Counted from the first letter of the stretch, positions 27,587-36,468 are shown. The stretch is DNA of 64,000 bases from Leptothoe spongobia TAU-MAC 1115 (GCF_018739885.1 NZ_JADOES010000016.1:35445-99444); one strand, 5' to 3'. Program-made: numbers and translations. The notes: generated by a model from the sequence alone, not told the origin.

Positions 27587-27844
27587 TCAGCAAGTGTAGG
27601 GAGAACAGCTAACACGACCTGTAAAAGCCCCATGAGCTCCTCCAGCAACATCAAGTAGGCTTTTTTCGTCGATGGTCTCTACCTGGCTTTGGAGCAATTG
27701 AGTCAGACCATCATGGGAAAACTGATACCCCTTTTGGGCTCCAGCAGATTTGATCAGTGCGATCGCATCGTCTAGATTGTCAACGGTTTTTACCTGTCGC
27801 CACAATTGTATATTGTTGCTTAAGGCTTTGAGTTGGTTCAACAT
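27587..27844 (-). CDS. Nif11-leader lanthipeptide precursor 10
   Basis: 85 residues. The leader ends DEKSLLDVAGG and the core is AHGAFTGRVSCSPYTC, with two Thr, two Ser and two Cys. A copy of the shared upstream motif lies about 60 bases before the ATG. This is the upstream-most gene of the Nif11 array. Confidence 0.87.
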   Translation of the reverse strand: MLNQLKALSNNIQLWRQVKTVDNLDDAIALIKSAGAQKGYQFSHDGLTQLLQSQVETIDEKSLLDVAGGAHGAFTGRVSCSPYTC

Positions 27845-27902
27845 AAAATACTGTTTTGCATTGAGATAGTTCTTTTCAATGCTATTGAAAATGAGATAAG
27901 TT

Positions 27903-27954
27903 GTCGTTACAGGAAAAGTCTGAGGATAACAAAAAACATGTCAGGTAAAGTCAG
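27903..27954 (-). promoter_or_regulatory. Shared upstream motif, copy 5
   Basis: GTCGTTACAGGAAAAGTCTG, then ATGTCAGG and AAGTCAG half-sites 9 bases apart, ending about 60 bases upstream of precursor 10. Confidence 0.6.
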
Positions 27955-28019
27955 AATAATTAGATTTGTCATTAGGGCATCTGTAATATGGTGATATTTA
28001 TCCTGGCCTATGCTGATGC

Positions 28020-28856
28020 TTATTCACGCTTGCGGGCAACAATCTCAATGCAAGGGATAGCATTAAAACTGTCTGGCTCCTTTGCTTCTAAAATGAGACG
28101 TTCAGGCATCTGATGCCTCTCTTGGGATGTGATCCATCCTAGTTTTTCCGCTTGAGTTGGAAAGTCTGCATGTTTCCATAACTGAGCCATGGCTGCATAC
28201 ATGACTTTCTTGTCTGCAGTGGTTGAAGCATAGGAATAACTAGCGTCTACACTCACAAGGTCAAAACCTACTTGTGATAAGACTGATGGCAATAACCTCC
28301 CAATATCAGGGTTACCCGCATTGTGAATCATTGCCCGTCTAAAAATCTCCATCATCTCTTTCAAACTTGAAGTCTCGGAATGATAGAGGCTGGCACTCAA
28401 ATCGTTTTCTCGAAACCCCACAAGACCACCAGGCTTTAATACTCTTTTTATTTCTGATAAAGTCGAACTTATATCTGCAAACTGCATCAGGATAGTATGC
28501 CCGTAGACAGCATCAAATGTTTGGTCTGCCATAGGCAAATCGACCACACTGGCAGTCTCAAATTGGCAGTTTGATAATCCAAGCTTTTGTGCCCGAGATT
28601 GCCCTAAGGCAACTTGCGAGGGCTCAATGTCGATACCTATGACTTTGCCCGGGGTAACAATATCAGCCAACCCTACTGTAATAGAACCAGGACCACAGCC
28701 AACATCGAGCACATCCATACCTGGAGCAAGATGCTCTCGGAAAAAAGAGGCATTATGCTGCGCGGTACGACTAGCCATAATGGCTACGGAAACCGGATTA
28801 TAACCGAGTGTATAGGGGTTACTTGCTAAACGCGAAGATTTAGAATTAAGCATCAT
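28020..28856 (-). CDS. Class I SAM-dependent methyltransferase
   Basis: 278 residues with the SAM-binding motif VLDVGCGPGSITVGLAD (~50-66), an acidic post-I strand VIGIDIEPSQ, and RVLKPGGLVGF; overall UbiE-like. The C-terminal half (~180-278) is a variable substrate region. Its start codon overlaps the end of the precursor gene at 28846 (ATGATGCTTAA), so the two are translationally coupled. This makes that precursor, or the one just before it at 29174, the likely substrate: a peptide carboxyl, amide or N-terminal group are candidates. The substrate assignment is inferred from gene order only. Confidence 0.85.
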   Translation of the reverse strand: MMLNSKSSRLASNPYTLGYNPVSVAIMASRTAQHNASFFREHLAPGMDVLDVGCGPGSITVGLADIVTPGKVIGIDIEPSQVALGQSRAQKLGLSNCQFETASVVDLPMADQTFDAVYGHTILMQFADISSTLSEIKRVLKPGGLVGFRENDLSASLYHSETSSLKEMMEIFRRAMIHNAGNPDIGRLLPSVLSQVGFDLVSVDASYSYASTTADKKVMYAAMAQLWKHADFPTQAEKLGWITSQERHQMPERLILEAKEPDSFNAIPCIEIVARKRE

Positions 28857-29139
28857 TGTCTACGCCAACCATTGTTTCGTTATGATTTGGTAAGCCGGGA
28901 AAGATGGGGGGTAGGTCAGGATCAGGTGGAAAATTAGGATCAACAGCTGTTCCAGCAAAGATCTTCTCTAACTCTTGTTCCACTAGCTCCATAGTATTTG
29001 CTGAGTTTGATGAATGGTCAGCTTGAAGTTGTTCAGAAGACGATTTAGGCGGTGTGGCACTATCCGTTAAACTTTTAACATGTTTGGCTTGCGGCTGAAG
29101 TTGTGCGTTGATTGAGAGAGAGTTTGCTTGGTTCAGCAT
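28846..29139 (-). CDS. Hybrid precursor: Nif11-like N-terminus with NHNE core
   Basis: 97 residues. The N-terminus MLNQANSLSINAQLQPQAK resembles a worn Nif11 leader. The cut region reads ELEKIFAGT. The core is Pro/Asp-rich (VDPNFPPDPDLPPIFPG) and ends LPNHNETMVGVDNDA, carrying the same NHNE box as the genes at 4352 and 49871. There is no Cys. It overlaps the methyltransferase start by 11 bases. It links the Nif11 and NHNE precursor families and suggests they share an origin or a leader-binding enzyme. Confidence 0.72.
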   Translation of the reverse strand: MLNQANSLSINAQLQPQAKHVKSLTDSATPPKSSSEQLQADHSSNSANTMELVEQELEKIFAGTAVDPNFPPDPDLPPIFPGLPNHNETMVGVDNDA

Positions 29140-29173
29140 GATTATCTTCTTTTAACACCACATATAATACTTA

Positions 29174-29389
29174 CTAAAGATCGGCATCTGAGCCAATGCC
29201 GCCATCTGAGCCAATGCCGCCTGCACCGCCTGCGATCGCGACTAAGTCTTCCACACTAAATGCTATTACTTGAGGCTGTTCAGACTTAGCATGAGGCAGT
29301 GTGGCATTATCCGTTAGATTGTCAGCATCAGCGATATGTTGTTCTAGCTGATGTCTATTACTGAGCAAAGCTTTGAATTGATCAAACAT
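29174..29389 (-). CDS. GG-leader precursor with Gly-Ser-Asp repeat core
   Basis: 71 residues with an AGGAAAGT ribosome site. The N-terminus MFDQFKALLSNRHQLEQH is a shortened Nif11-like leader ending SVEDLVAIAGG. The core AGGIGSDGGIGSDADL consists of two GGIGSD repeats and an acidic tail; no Cys. It is followed by the NHNE precursor and methyltransferase, and preceded by the shared upstream motif. Aspartates are possible methylation targets. Confidence 0.75.
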   Translation of the reverse strand: MFDQFKALLSNRHQLEQHIADADNLTDNATLPHAKSEQPQVIAFSVEDLVAIAGGAGGIGSDGGIGSDADL

Positions 29390-29505
29390 GTTTGGACTTT
29401 CCTGTAAGACTTTGGTTGTCAGAATGTGTCAGTTTGAATGAGGCAATTATTGAACACCCATGTGTTCACCCCACATTATTAAATGTATAAAAGGTGATGT
29501 GATCA

Positions 29506-29559
29506 GTCATTACAGAAAAAGTCTGGAGTCCTAATACAACCTGTCAGGTAATGTCAGGT
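29506..29559 (-). promoter_or_regulatory. Shared upstream motif, copy 6
   Basis: GTCATTACAGAAAAAGTCTGG, then CTGTCAGG and ATGTCAGG 9 bases apart. It lies 117-170 bases upstream of the precursor at 29389 and ends four bases before the end of the Rieske gene. Confidence 0.6.
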
Positions 29560-29563
29560 CAGC

Positions 29564-30649
29564 TCAAATGCTTCTATCTTTCGGAAAATTTGAAGAGCTT
29601 GCCAGTTGATAGAGTGCTTGCGTTATCTTTGACGGTTCTGACTGTGTCGCAGACGATACTGCCCCTTGCCCTCGATAAATGCGTTGCAGACGTTTGCGAT
29701 ATTCAATCAGGATGCGGTCAAATCGTCCTAGGCATAGCTGCTGGAGATCGACTTGCTTGTCAGCAATATTTTCTAAGACCCATTTATCTCGCTTTACCTC
29801 ATGGTCAAGCACATATTTCAACACATGCTTTTGCAACAGGTGAAATACTGGCATTCCCCACTGAGGCTTACTCAAGTAATGTAACGACATGCATTGGGTT
29901 TCATCACTGTTAATAGGATTAAAGAAAAAGACTGACAGCAAACGCTCCTGGCGAAGCTGACCCGTTTTCTGTTGTTCCCAATAGATCTCATAGGTATGGT
30001 ACATGGGCGAGAAATGCATGGTCAGATGATTAAAAAAGCGATCGCCACCGCGAATGCCAAACATCTTTTCAAATATCCAGGGCAGTGAACGTTGCGGGAC
30101 GATGGAGAGCAATTTAATCGTTGTCGGATCGCTAAAATCAAATCTTGGTTCCACATCGGCCACCTGCGATCGCCCATAGCCAAAGAAGGTATGGCTGGTG
30201 GGCGCATGCTCCATCTCAGCAAAGATATCGATCACTAGCTCCAGGGGAGCCTGGATACGATGTTCCAGGCTGCAGGCCAAATGGTAGTCGGGGAAATCCA
30301 GGTCAGGTAAACTAGTCTCACTCTTGGCCGCTTTTAGCCAGATCCAGCCGTAACGTTCTGCCGTTTCAAATTGTTCGGCGCAGGGTTTCAATCGGGGAGT
30401 ACTGGGGCTATGTCCCTGGCCGTCACAGCCATAGCGCCAACCATGAAAGGGGCACACGAGTTGTTCTGCCTCAACCCAGCCCAAGCTGAGTCGCATTCGT
30501 CGATGGGGACACCTGTCCTTGAGCGCCCCTACCTTACCAGACTGGGTACGAAATAAGACAATCTCTTGTCCACATAGTTCAATACCGATGGGCTTTTGGC
30601 GCAGGGCGGCACTTTTTAGAACAGGATGCCAATGGTTTAGTTCATTCAT
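29564..30649 (-). CDS. Rieske-type aromatic-ring oxygenase family protein
   Basis: 361 residues. The Rieske 2Fe-2S motifs are CPHRRM and CPFHGW (~45-68). The mononuclear iron site follows in the catalytic domain, read as EHAPTSH (~150), in the 2-His-1-carboxylate style. These enzymes hydroxylate, desaturate or demethylate using electrons from a separate reductase, which is not here. It is last in a likely operon with an AMP-forming ligase, a pyruvyl-transferase-like protein and two thioester-reductase-like SDRs. So its substrate is probably an activated acyl or aryl intermediate, or a peptide. The chlorophyll/pheophorbide oxygenase subfamily is another possibility. The substrate is not readable from sequence. 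Confidence 0.85.
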   Translation of the reverse strand: MNELNHWHPVLKSAALRQKPIGIELCGQEIVLFRTQSGKVGALKDRCPHRRMRLSLGWVEAEQLVCPFHGWRYGCDGQGHSPSTPRLKPCAEQFETAERYGWIWLKAAKSETSLPDLDFPDYHLACSLEHRIQAPLELVIDIFAEMEHAPTSHTFFGYGRSQVADVEPRFDFSDPTTIKLLSIVPQRSLPWIFEKMFGIRGGDRFFNHLTMHFSPMYHTYEIYWEQQKTGQLRQERLLSVFFFNPINSDETQCMSLHYLSKPQWGMPVFHLLQKHVLKYVLDHEVKRDKWVLENIADKQVDLQQLCLGRFDRILIEYRKRLQRIYRGQGAVSSATQSEPSKITQALYQLASSSNFPKDRSI

Positions 30650-30780
30650 CTGATTATCTCAATAGATGTTCAATATTTTTTTTAGGTGTTGCTGATCCTC
30701 GGTACGATTTCATCTGAAAGACATTGGCACATAGCACTTCTGACAGAACGGTTCATCCCTTAAATCAGCAACGGCGTTTT

Positions 30781-32409
30781 TTAAGCAGATTGATAGAGTT
30801 GTTCCACGACCTGGTGAAAGCGTGATTCAATCTCTGTGCGCCGCAGTTTGCCATTGGCTGTGAGTAAGCCATTGGCCAGGCTAAAGGGCTCAGCAGTTCG
30901 GTAAAACTTGCGAATTTTTTGATAATGGGGCACTCTTTTGTTAACAATCTGAAGCGCAGCCGTGAGAGCGGACTCATCAGCTGAACCGACCACAATCGCG
31001 CTCAAAAAGGGGCGACCATGACCCACCAGTAAGGCTTGATCAATGCCGTCACAGGCCTCGATCAATTGTTGTTCCAGCGGTTCTGGCGAAATATTGTGAC
31101 CCGATGTGGGCACCAAAATATGTTTAAGGCGACCCATCATGCGCCAGCTGCCCTGCTGATTGATCACGGCCCGATCACCTGTATAAAACCAACCGTCACG
31201 AAGTACCTGGGCCGTTGCCTCTGGACGATGCCAATAGCCTTTAAAGAGATTAGGTCCCCGGCAAATGAGTTCGCCCTGGGGAGTCAGTTTGAGCTCACAT
31301 CCCTCAATTGGTGAGCCTACATGGCCTAACTCTATTCGATCTAACGTTTCTAGGGTGACAATGCCAGTTGTCTCCGTCAGACCATAGCCTTGATAGATAG
31401 GAATTCCCAGCATCTCAAACCAGCTTTGGGTTTCTGGACTTAAGGGCGCTGAGCCACAGATAATCAACTGTAGATTCGAAGCAATGTTGTTTTTTAATCG
31501 TGAGCAGAGTCCTTGTTGGGCCGCCTTAACAATCAGCTGATCAAACCAGACAGTACGACCATTCTGACACCGTTGGTAAGCTTGATGAGCCATCTTCAGC
31601 AACCAGAGCATTCTTTTCCGTTGTAAGTGCTGTTCAATGCCGGATCGGAATCGCTCTAAGACCATGGGGACGGTGAGAAAGTAATTGGGGTTAACTGTCT
31701 TGATCTCATTGGCTAAATCCTGGAGACAGGTGGATAAGGTGATGGCATTGGCCCGATAGAGCTGGGTCCATAACACCAGGCGAGCTGGTGCAAAACAAAA
31801 TGGCAAGAAGTGAAATACCCTGTCGTTGGCAGTTGAGCGCTTGGTAATCTGAGCAAACCGCTGGCTCATTCGGGGAATGACAGCATCATAGTTGGCGCGG
31901 GTCAGCATAACTCCCTTGGGATCCCCGCTGGTCCCTGAGGTATAGATAATGGTAACTGTATCTGTTGGGGCAATGGGATAAGGCGCGGACTGGGTTGGTT
32001 CAGCTTCAAAAACAGTTTTCATTAAAACTATTGGACAAGGGGTTGCCCAAACGGACGCAATGGTTTCTGCTAACTCATCATCAGTAACAATTAGCAAGCT
32101 GGGCTGACAATCAGCGAGCATATTAGCTAGGATCTCAGGACGTTGGCGATGGTATAGGGGAACTGCGATCGCACCAACAGCAATTATTGCCAGGTCTATG
32201 GCCACCCAATTGGCTGAATTGGGCGCGAGCAGTGCTACTCGATCTCCTGGGCAAATGCCTTGGGTGGTCAGAAATGTGCGAGCTCGGCAAATTTGTTGAT
32301 CTAAGGCTTTAGCTGAAATGTCTATTTGTTGTTGATTATGGATTTCATGTAGAATTGGTTGGTCCTGGAGTTGCTGTAAGTTGTTATAGATTTGATTCAG
32401 GATAGTCAT
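30781..32409 (-). CDS. AMP-forming acyl-CoA/ACP ligase
   Basis: 542 residues of the ANL superfamily, activating a carboxylic acid as an adenylate. Motifs: IIYTSGTSGDPKGVML (~150-165), YQGYGLTETTG, GWFYTGDRA and a C-terminal lid with GRLKHILVPTSG. The last is unusual: the typical K-E(x)I/V-x-x-S-G box reads KHILVPTSG. The catalytic lysine in the terminal NGKLRR is present. It is closest to long-chain acyl-CoA ligases. There is no carrier domain attached, and no free-standing carrier protein was found nearby. It probably supplies an activated acyl chain to the SDR reductases upstream in the operon, which would reduce it. That pathway is inferred. Confidence 0.87.
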   Translation of the reverse strand: MTILNQIYNNLQQLQDQPILHEIHNQQQIDISAKALDQQICRARTFLTTQGICPGDRVALLAPNSANWVAIDLAIIAVGAIAVPLYHRQRPEILANMLADCQPSLLIVTDDELAETIASVWATPCPIVLMKTVFEAEPTQSAPYPIAPTDTVTIIYTSGTSGDPKGVMLTRANYDAVIPRMSQRFAQITKRSTANDRVFHFLPFCFAPARLVLWTQLYRANAITLSTCLQDLANEIKTVNPNYFLTVPMVLERFRSGIEQHLQRKRMLWLLKMAHQAYQRCQNGRTVWFDQLIVKAAQQGLCSRLKNNIASNLQLIICGSAPLSPETQSWFEMLGIPIYQGYGLTETTGIVTLETLDRIELGHVGSPIEGCELKLTPQGELICRGPNLFKGYWHRPEATAQVLRDGWFYTGDRAVINQQGSWRMMGRLKHILVPTSGHNISPEPLEQQLIEACDGIDQALLVGHGRPFLSAIVVGSADESALTAALQIVNKRVPHYQKIRKFYRTAEPFSLANGLLTANGKLRRTEIESRFHQVVEQLYQSA

Positions 32410-32703
32410 AATGGTGGTTGGGGTATAGAAGGCAAAGGAAGACTTAAAGTTGATATGAATAAATAGGAAAATAGCTTAGTTGGCTGATGGGGAGTTTAAA
32501 GGTGTTGCTTGGGGTCCCTCCGAGTTCCCCAAACCCCCTGGGCAGGGCCGTTACGCCGCCCTACAACCCAACGTACTAGGTTATTCCTAATGGCATTATG
32601 TTTGGGGTTACGGCGGGGTCGATTATAGATATTCTGGATTGGCTTCTGCAGAAAATTTCGGGCATAAAGCTTAAATCATATAGACAATTCGAAACAGTTA
32701 TCT
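32410..32703. other. Intergenic region without recognised gene
   Basis: 294 bases between the pyruvyl-transferase-like gene and the ligase gene. It contains a GC-rich stretch near 32515-32575 with CCCCCTGGGCAGGG and repeated CGCCGCC-type runs that looks like interspersed repeat debris. I see no convincing gene, promoter or terminator. Confidence 0.4.
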
Positions 32704-34125
32704 CTAGGCATAATTTTCTAAAAGATGGGTGAGTGTGGGCGATAGCGGTGGGAGGTGGGTCTCCCAAGTGGGAGACCTTTGAGGCTGGGGAAAGTCAGGA
32801 TATATCCGGCTGACTTCTGCCATGAACGCGATGCCCATGTGACCCATATGCTGCAGTTGATCAGCGACCGTTTGTCCAATCTTATGAGCTACCGTATCTC
32901 GATCTTGTTCAAGTCGGTGTAACAGGGGCAGTAGTTTTTCTCCCAGATTAGGATCGTCTACGTCTAGTAACAACTCATGGTGTCCCTGTTCATGCATCAA
33001 GTTGCGAATGCGTTCATCCATGGTGACGCCGACGGCAGGCACCTGAGCTGGCATTGTTGTTAAAATGGCATGGAAGCGAGAACTGACCAGCAAGTCACAA
33101 TTGCGTAGCAGGCTGACCAGACTATACATATTGTGTTGATCGCTGATGAAATAAGGCACGTTTTGATCGAGCGCTGCCGCTAAATCTTTGCAGGCTTGGC
33201 GATCGATTTGCTCCATACCTACCACAATGGGAAAGATCTCTCGCTGCTGACAAAATGTATTTACAGCTTGGGCCAGACCCTTAATATAGTTAGAATATTT
33301 TTGGTTAGCAACTTGGGATTGGTGGTGAAAGTAAAGAGAACAATAATGTTGCTCTCGATATAACCCAGCCAGGTGATTACCTAGCCATTTTTCCATACTG
33401 GGTTTGACCGGCCACCAGAAGGGATTAATCGGACAGATTGCTAAAACTGGACAGCGACCGTCCCAGCCCGCTCGTTTAAGTAATGCAGCGCCATGACCTA
33501 AGGGAGCTGGCTCAAAGGTCCAGGCTGTATCGGTGCCGCCAGTGCTACGAATGCCTAATTTTTCACTGAGTAGTCGCTGGGAGGGACGATTACGACAGAG
33601 AATCAAAGAATCTCGACAATGGTGTTGAACAAACTGGCTTAACCTGTTGTTCATGGCTCCAGCTTCGGCTCCATAGCCGACACTCAGTTTGTTCTCAGTG
33701 GCAGCTAATCCTAGAGACATGGCCATCATGGTAGAGAGGGCATCGGCAAATTTGGATTTGAACATGGAGCCTTCGCAGGCGATTACACCATGGTGCTGGG
33801 GACATTCGTTATACAAGAATTGCGGGAATACGTGGGGTAATCGTACCTGTTGGGCTCCTTGAAAATATCCCATTGTCAATTGTGGGTTCAGGGTGGTCAC
33901 CGTCAGGTCAACCTTGTCTCTTCCGAGTAAATGATGCAGTTGTCGTATAATTTCGGCAACACGGACGTCGGCCCCCGTATTGCGAGCTCCGTTATAGCCT
34001 GTGAGTAATAGCTTCAGACGCTGACCGGGCTGCCATTCAGCGCGATCGCATCGATATCGTAAGGCCTGGGTATAGCCGCCCGCGACCCATCGTAGAAGTT
34101 GGTCAATATCGAATGGATTGATCAT
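32704..34125 (-). CDS. Polysaccharide pyruvyl transferase family protein
   Basis: 473 residues from ATG 34125, which has a GGAG box and follows the preceding stop by two bases. A longer frame start at 34185 would overlap the upstream gene and is unlikely. The family signature includes KLLLTGYNGARNTGADVRV near residue 35, the central CRNRPSQRLL, and a C-terminal SSRFHAILTTMPAQVPAVGVTMDERIR region. Such proteins usually transfer pyruvate ketals to sugars, but the superfamily also has glycosyltransferase-fold members of unknown activity (CsaB-like). Placement in an operon with acyl ligase and reductases suggests a glycolipid or modified lipid rather than a capsule. Function is open. Confidence 0.75.
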   Translation of the reverse strand: MINPFDIDQLLRWVAGGYTQALRYRCDRAEWQPGQRLKLLLTGYNGARNTGADVRVAEIIRQLHHLLGRDKVDLTVTTLNPQLTMGYFQGAQQVRLPHVFPQFLYNECPQHHGVIACEGSMFKSKFADALSTMMAMSLGLAATENKLSVGYGAEAGAMNNRLSQFVQHHCRDSLILCRNRPSQRLLSEKLGIRSTGGTDTAWTFEPAPLGHGAALLKRAGWDGRCPVLAICPINPFWWPVKPSMEKWLGNHLAGLYREQHYCSLYFHHQSQVANQKYSNYIKGLAQAVNTFCQQREIFPIVVGMEQIDRQACKDLAAALDQNVPYFISDQHNMYSLVSLLRNCDLLVSSRFHAILTTMPAQVPAVGVTMDERIRNLMHEQGHHELLLDVDDPNLGEKLLPLLHRLEQDRDTVAHKIGQTVADQLQHMGHMGIAFMAEVSRIYPDFPQPQRSPTWETHLPPLSPTLTHLLENYA

Positions 34126-34127
34126 GG

Positions 34128-35252
34128 TTAAACTCCACTGGCAAGGACTGATGGCACAGGAGTAAGCTGATAGGGAAACTGACAATGGTGCTCCACTAAA
34201 AAGCGATACAGGTTAGCACCATAAGCTCGGAATGATGGAGGGCTGTCGCCCAATTCCTGAATAATGCGTTGATTATCAAAAACGGTATTGAATGTCAGAT
34301 ACGGCATAAAGACTTTTAGTGAGGTCGCTAACCGAGAGATTTTCCAAGAGCGGGGTGTGGTGGCTAATCTTTGCACTAGCCACTCGAAGGGTGGTTGTAA
34401 TATAGGTGAAAACAGTCCGGCTCGGCCCAGACTGGTTAAAATTTCACGGTAGGTGAGAGACTGTTCCCCGGCACTCAGGTGGTAGATCGTATGGGCTAAT
34501 TGAGACTTTTGATGCAGGGTTGCGATCGCACGTCCTACAAAATCAGCTGAGACAATATCCATACGCCAGTGGGGCTGCAGGGGAATGATGCCTGTCTGTG
34601 CTAGTAATACCAGTGCTCGTGCTGTATCAAACTGGGTCGTTTTCCCAAAACGACTATCTCCCAATACCGTACTGGGTCGAAAGATCGTGTAGGAAATATC
34701 GGGCAACAAGGTTTGAACCAAATATTCCGTCAGTTTTTTAGTCGCCCCATAGGGATCATAGTCGGGCCGATCCCACTGGATAGCCTCTGCTTCGGTGACA
34801 ATCTCATCCTGCCGATGGCCAGCGACTGCCACACTAGAGAGTAGGCTGAACCGACGTAATCCATGGTGGGTATTGGCTGCACGAGCCAGTTGAATAACGG
34901 CCAATGTGCCCCGTACATTGACATTTACACAAGCCTGATGAGACTTACGATTTAAGATCGCGGCTGCGTGGATAATAGACTCCGTTGAGTCTCGAAGACA
35001 GGTCCAGTCTCGGTTTGTGAGACCTAAATTCGGTGCAGTAATATCACCAATGTATAGATCAAGCCGTGGTAGGAGCTGAGAGAATTCATCAGCATCCATA
35101 TGCAGTTGGAAAGCCTTCCATAACCGTGCTTTTGCCTGATCTAGAGAGTTAGCTCTTACGAGTAAAGCAAAGCGTTCTTCTGTCTGGGCCAACAACTCAT
35201 AAACAATGTAAGCACCCAGATAACCCGTTGCACCCGTTACAAAAATTGCCAT
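34128..35252 (-). CDS. Extended SDR, thioester-reductase-like NAD(P)H-binding protein
   Basis: 374 residues from ATG 35252 (AAGG box ahead); a TTG at 35294 would add 14 residues and is less likely. N-terminal Rossmann motif FVTGATGYLGAYIV, then LSSVAVAG and catalytic YGATK. It is of the male-sterility/thioester-reductase class that reduces carrier- or CoA-bound acyl groups or acts on their products. It follows a paralogue at 35281 by 28 bases. Together they may act stepwise: acyl thioester to aldehyde, then onward. The substrate is unknown. Confidence 0.85.
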   Translation of the reverse strand: MAIFVTGATGYLGAYIVYELLAQTEERFALLVRANSLDQAKARLWKAFQLHMDADEFSQLLPRLDLYIGDITAPNLGLTNRDWTCLRDSTESIIHAAAILNRKSHQACVNVNVRGTLAVIQLARAANTHHGLRRFSLLSSVAVAGHRQDEIVTEAEAIQWDRPDYDPYGATKKLTEYLVQTLLPDISYTIFRPSTVLGDSRFGKTTQFDTARALVLLAQTGIIPLQPHWRMDIVSADFVGRAIATLHQKSQLAHTIYHLSAGEQSLTYREILTSLGRAGLFSPILQPPFEWLVQRLATTPRSWKISRLATSLKVFMPYLTFNTVFDNQRIIQELGDSPPSFRAYGANLYRFLVEHHCQFPYQLTPVPSVLASGV

Positions 35253-35280
35253 GATATTTTTACCTTGCTCGACGACAATC

Positions 35281-36468
35281 CTATGCGGCAGCAAACAGCG
35301 GTTTTGATGAGACTCTAGGGGGTAAATCAGAGTGAGTCAGAGAACCAGTTTCCCAGAAGTACTCAAAATACGTCCTCAACAAAGAGGCATTAATAGCAGG
35401 ACACGTAATCCCGCTCTCCGACAAAGCTGTCCGAGTTAATTGACAATCAAATCGAGGTCGTCGAGATTGCTGATACAGTTCAGGCAAGGTCATATTGGCG
35501 TCCGCTAGTCGTTTACGAAAAAATGGTCGTAATGGCGATAGGGGATTTCGGTGAGCAGATCGGATACTTCTCAGTTGGTTGACCCAGTTATGGTAGGCAA
35601 CCCGTTCAATCGGGAACCCAGATGATTGCATCCAATCAATTAGCTGATGCCAGTAGAAAGGTTGGGGATTGTTGAGATGAAACACTTTACCGATAGAGTC
35701 AGGCTGCATCGATAGATATGCAATTCCGCGACTAACATAGTCCACTGGCGCAAGGTCTAAGAGAAAATCTAGCTCAGGTGCACGCCCCAACTGTAGACAA
35801 CCTACTATCAAGCGACAGATTAGATCGTCCATATTGCTGATGCCGGTTTGACTGTGTCCAGAGATAAAGGGAGGTCGATAAATGCAGACAGGGAGCCCAC
35901 GATCACGCGCCTTGGTAACCAATTGTTCGGCTACCCGTTTACTTTGAGAGTATCCTAAATAAATATCTCTGTCATATATTGGCAAATCTAACTCAGTCAA
36001 ATGCTTTTGAGCGTATTTTAAGGAATCAAAAACTGCGATGCTAGAGATAAAATGAACAGGTTTAACTTTGGATTGGCTCGCCAATCGTAAGACCTCTTGA
36101 GTGCCCGATACATTGACTGCCTTCAGACGCTCATAAGGGTAGAGGTAATTTAACCAAGCGCCACTATGATAGATGCTATCAATTTCTTTTGCCAGGGCCT
36201 CAAATGTATCTGCATTCATTCCCAGTAGCGGTTGTGATAAATCCCCAACAATGGGGACAATGCGCTTTTGATAGGATGTTTTCCAGATTCCATAATGTTT
36301 CAAATTCTCTTGTAGCCTAGTGATGCCAGTTGATGTATCAACAGTCCGTACTAAACAATAGATTTTTGCCTGAGTCTGTTCCAGCAGTTCTTGTAATAGG
36401 AAAGCACCTAGAAATCCAGTTGCTCCCGTTAGAAATAGACATTTATTTTGTGTTAGATATTGTTCCAC
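35281..36468 (-). CDS. Stand-alone thioester reductase (SDR family)
   Basis: 395 residues from GTG 36468, preceded by AAAGGA about 10 bases upstream. Motifs: FLTGATGFLGAFLL, then ISSIAVF and YSQSK active site. It aligns along its whole length with the release domain of the NRPS in this window (shared phrases TGATGFLG, CLVR, NVSGTQE/NVDGTQE, YRP...SGHSQTG, PVDY, FPIER/YPIER, CP...LL). So the operon gene and the NRPS domain are close relatives within one island. It should reduce a carrier-bound or CoA thioester with NAD(P)H. First gene after a shared upstream motif. Confidence 0.87.
   Translation of the reverse strand: MEQYLTQNKCLFLTGATGFLGAFLLQELLEQTQAKIYCLVRTVDTSTGITRLQENLKHYGIWKTSYQKRIVPIVGDLSQPLLGMNADTFEALAKEIDSIYHSGAWLNYLYPYERLKAVNVSGTQEVLRLASQSKVKPVHFISSIAVFDSLKYAQKHLTELDLPIYDRDIYLGYSQSKRVAEQLVTKARDRGLPVCIYRPPFISGHSQTGISNMDDLICRLIVGCLQLGRAPELDFLLDLAPVDYVSRGIAYLSMQPDSIGKVFHLNNPQPFYWHQLIDWMQSSGFPIERVAYHNWVNQLRSIRSAHRNPLSPLRPFFRKRLADANMTLPELYQQSRRPRFDCQLTRTALSESGITCPAINASLLRTYFEYFWETGSLTHSDLPPRVSSKPLFAAA

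Noticed and set aside
20775..27844. Nitrogen-fixation genes suggested by the Nif11 name
   Set aside because: The Nif11 label is historical; these are leader-core precursors next to LanM, and no nif genes are seen.
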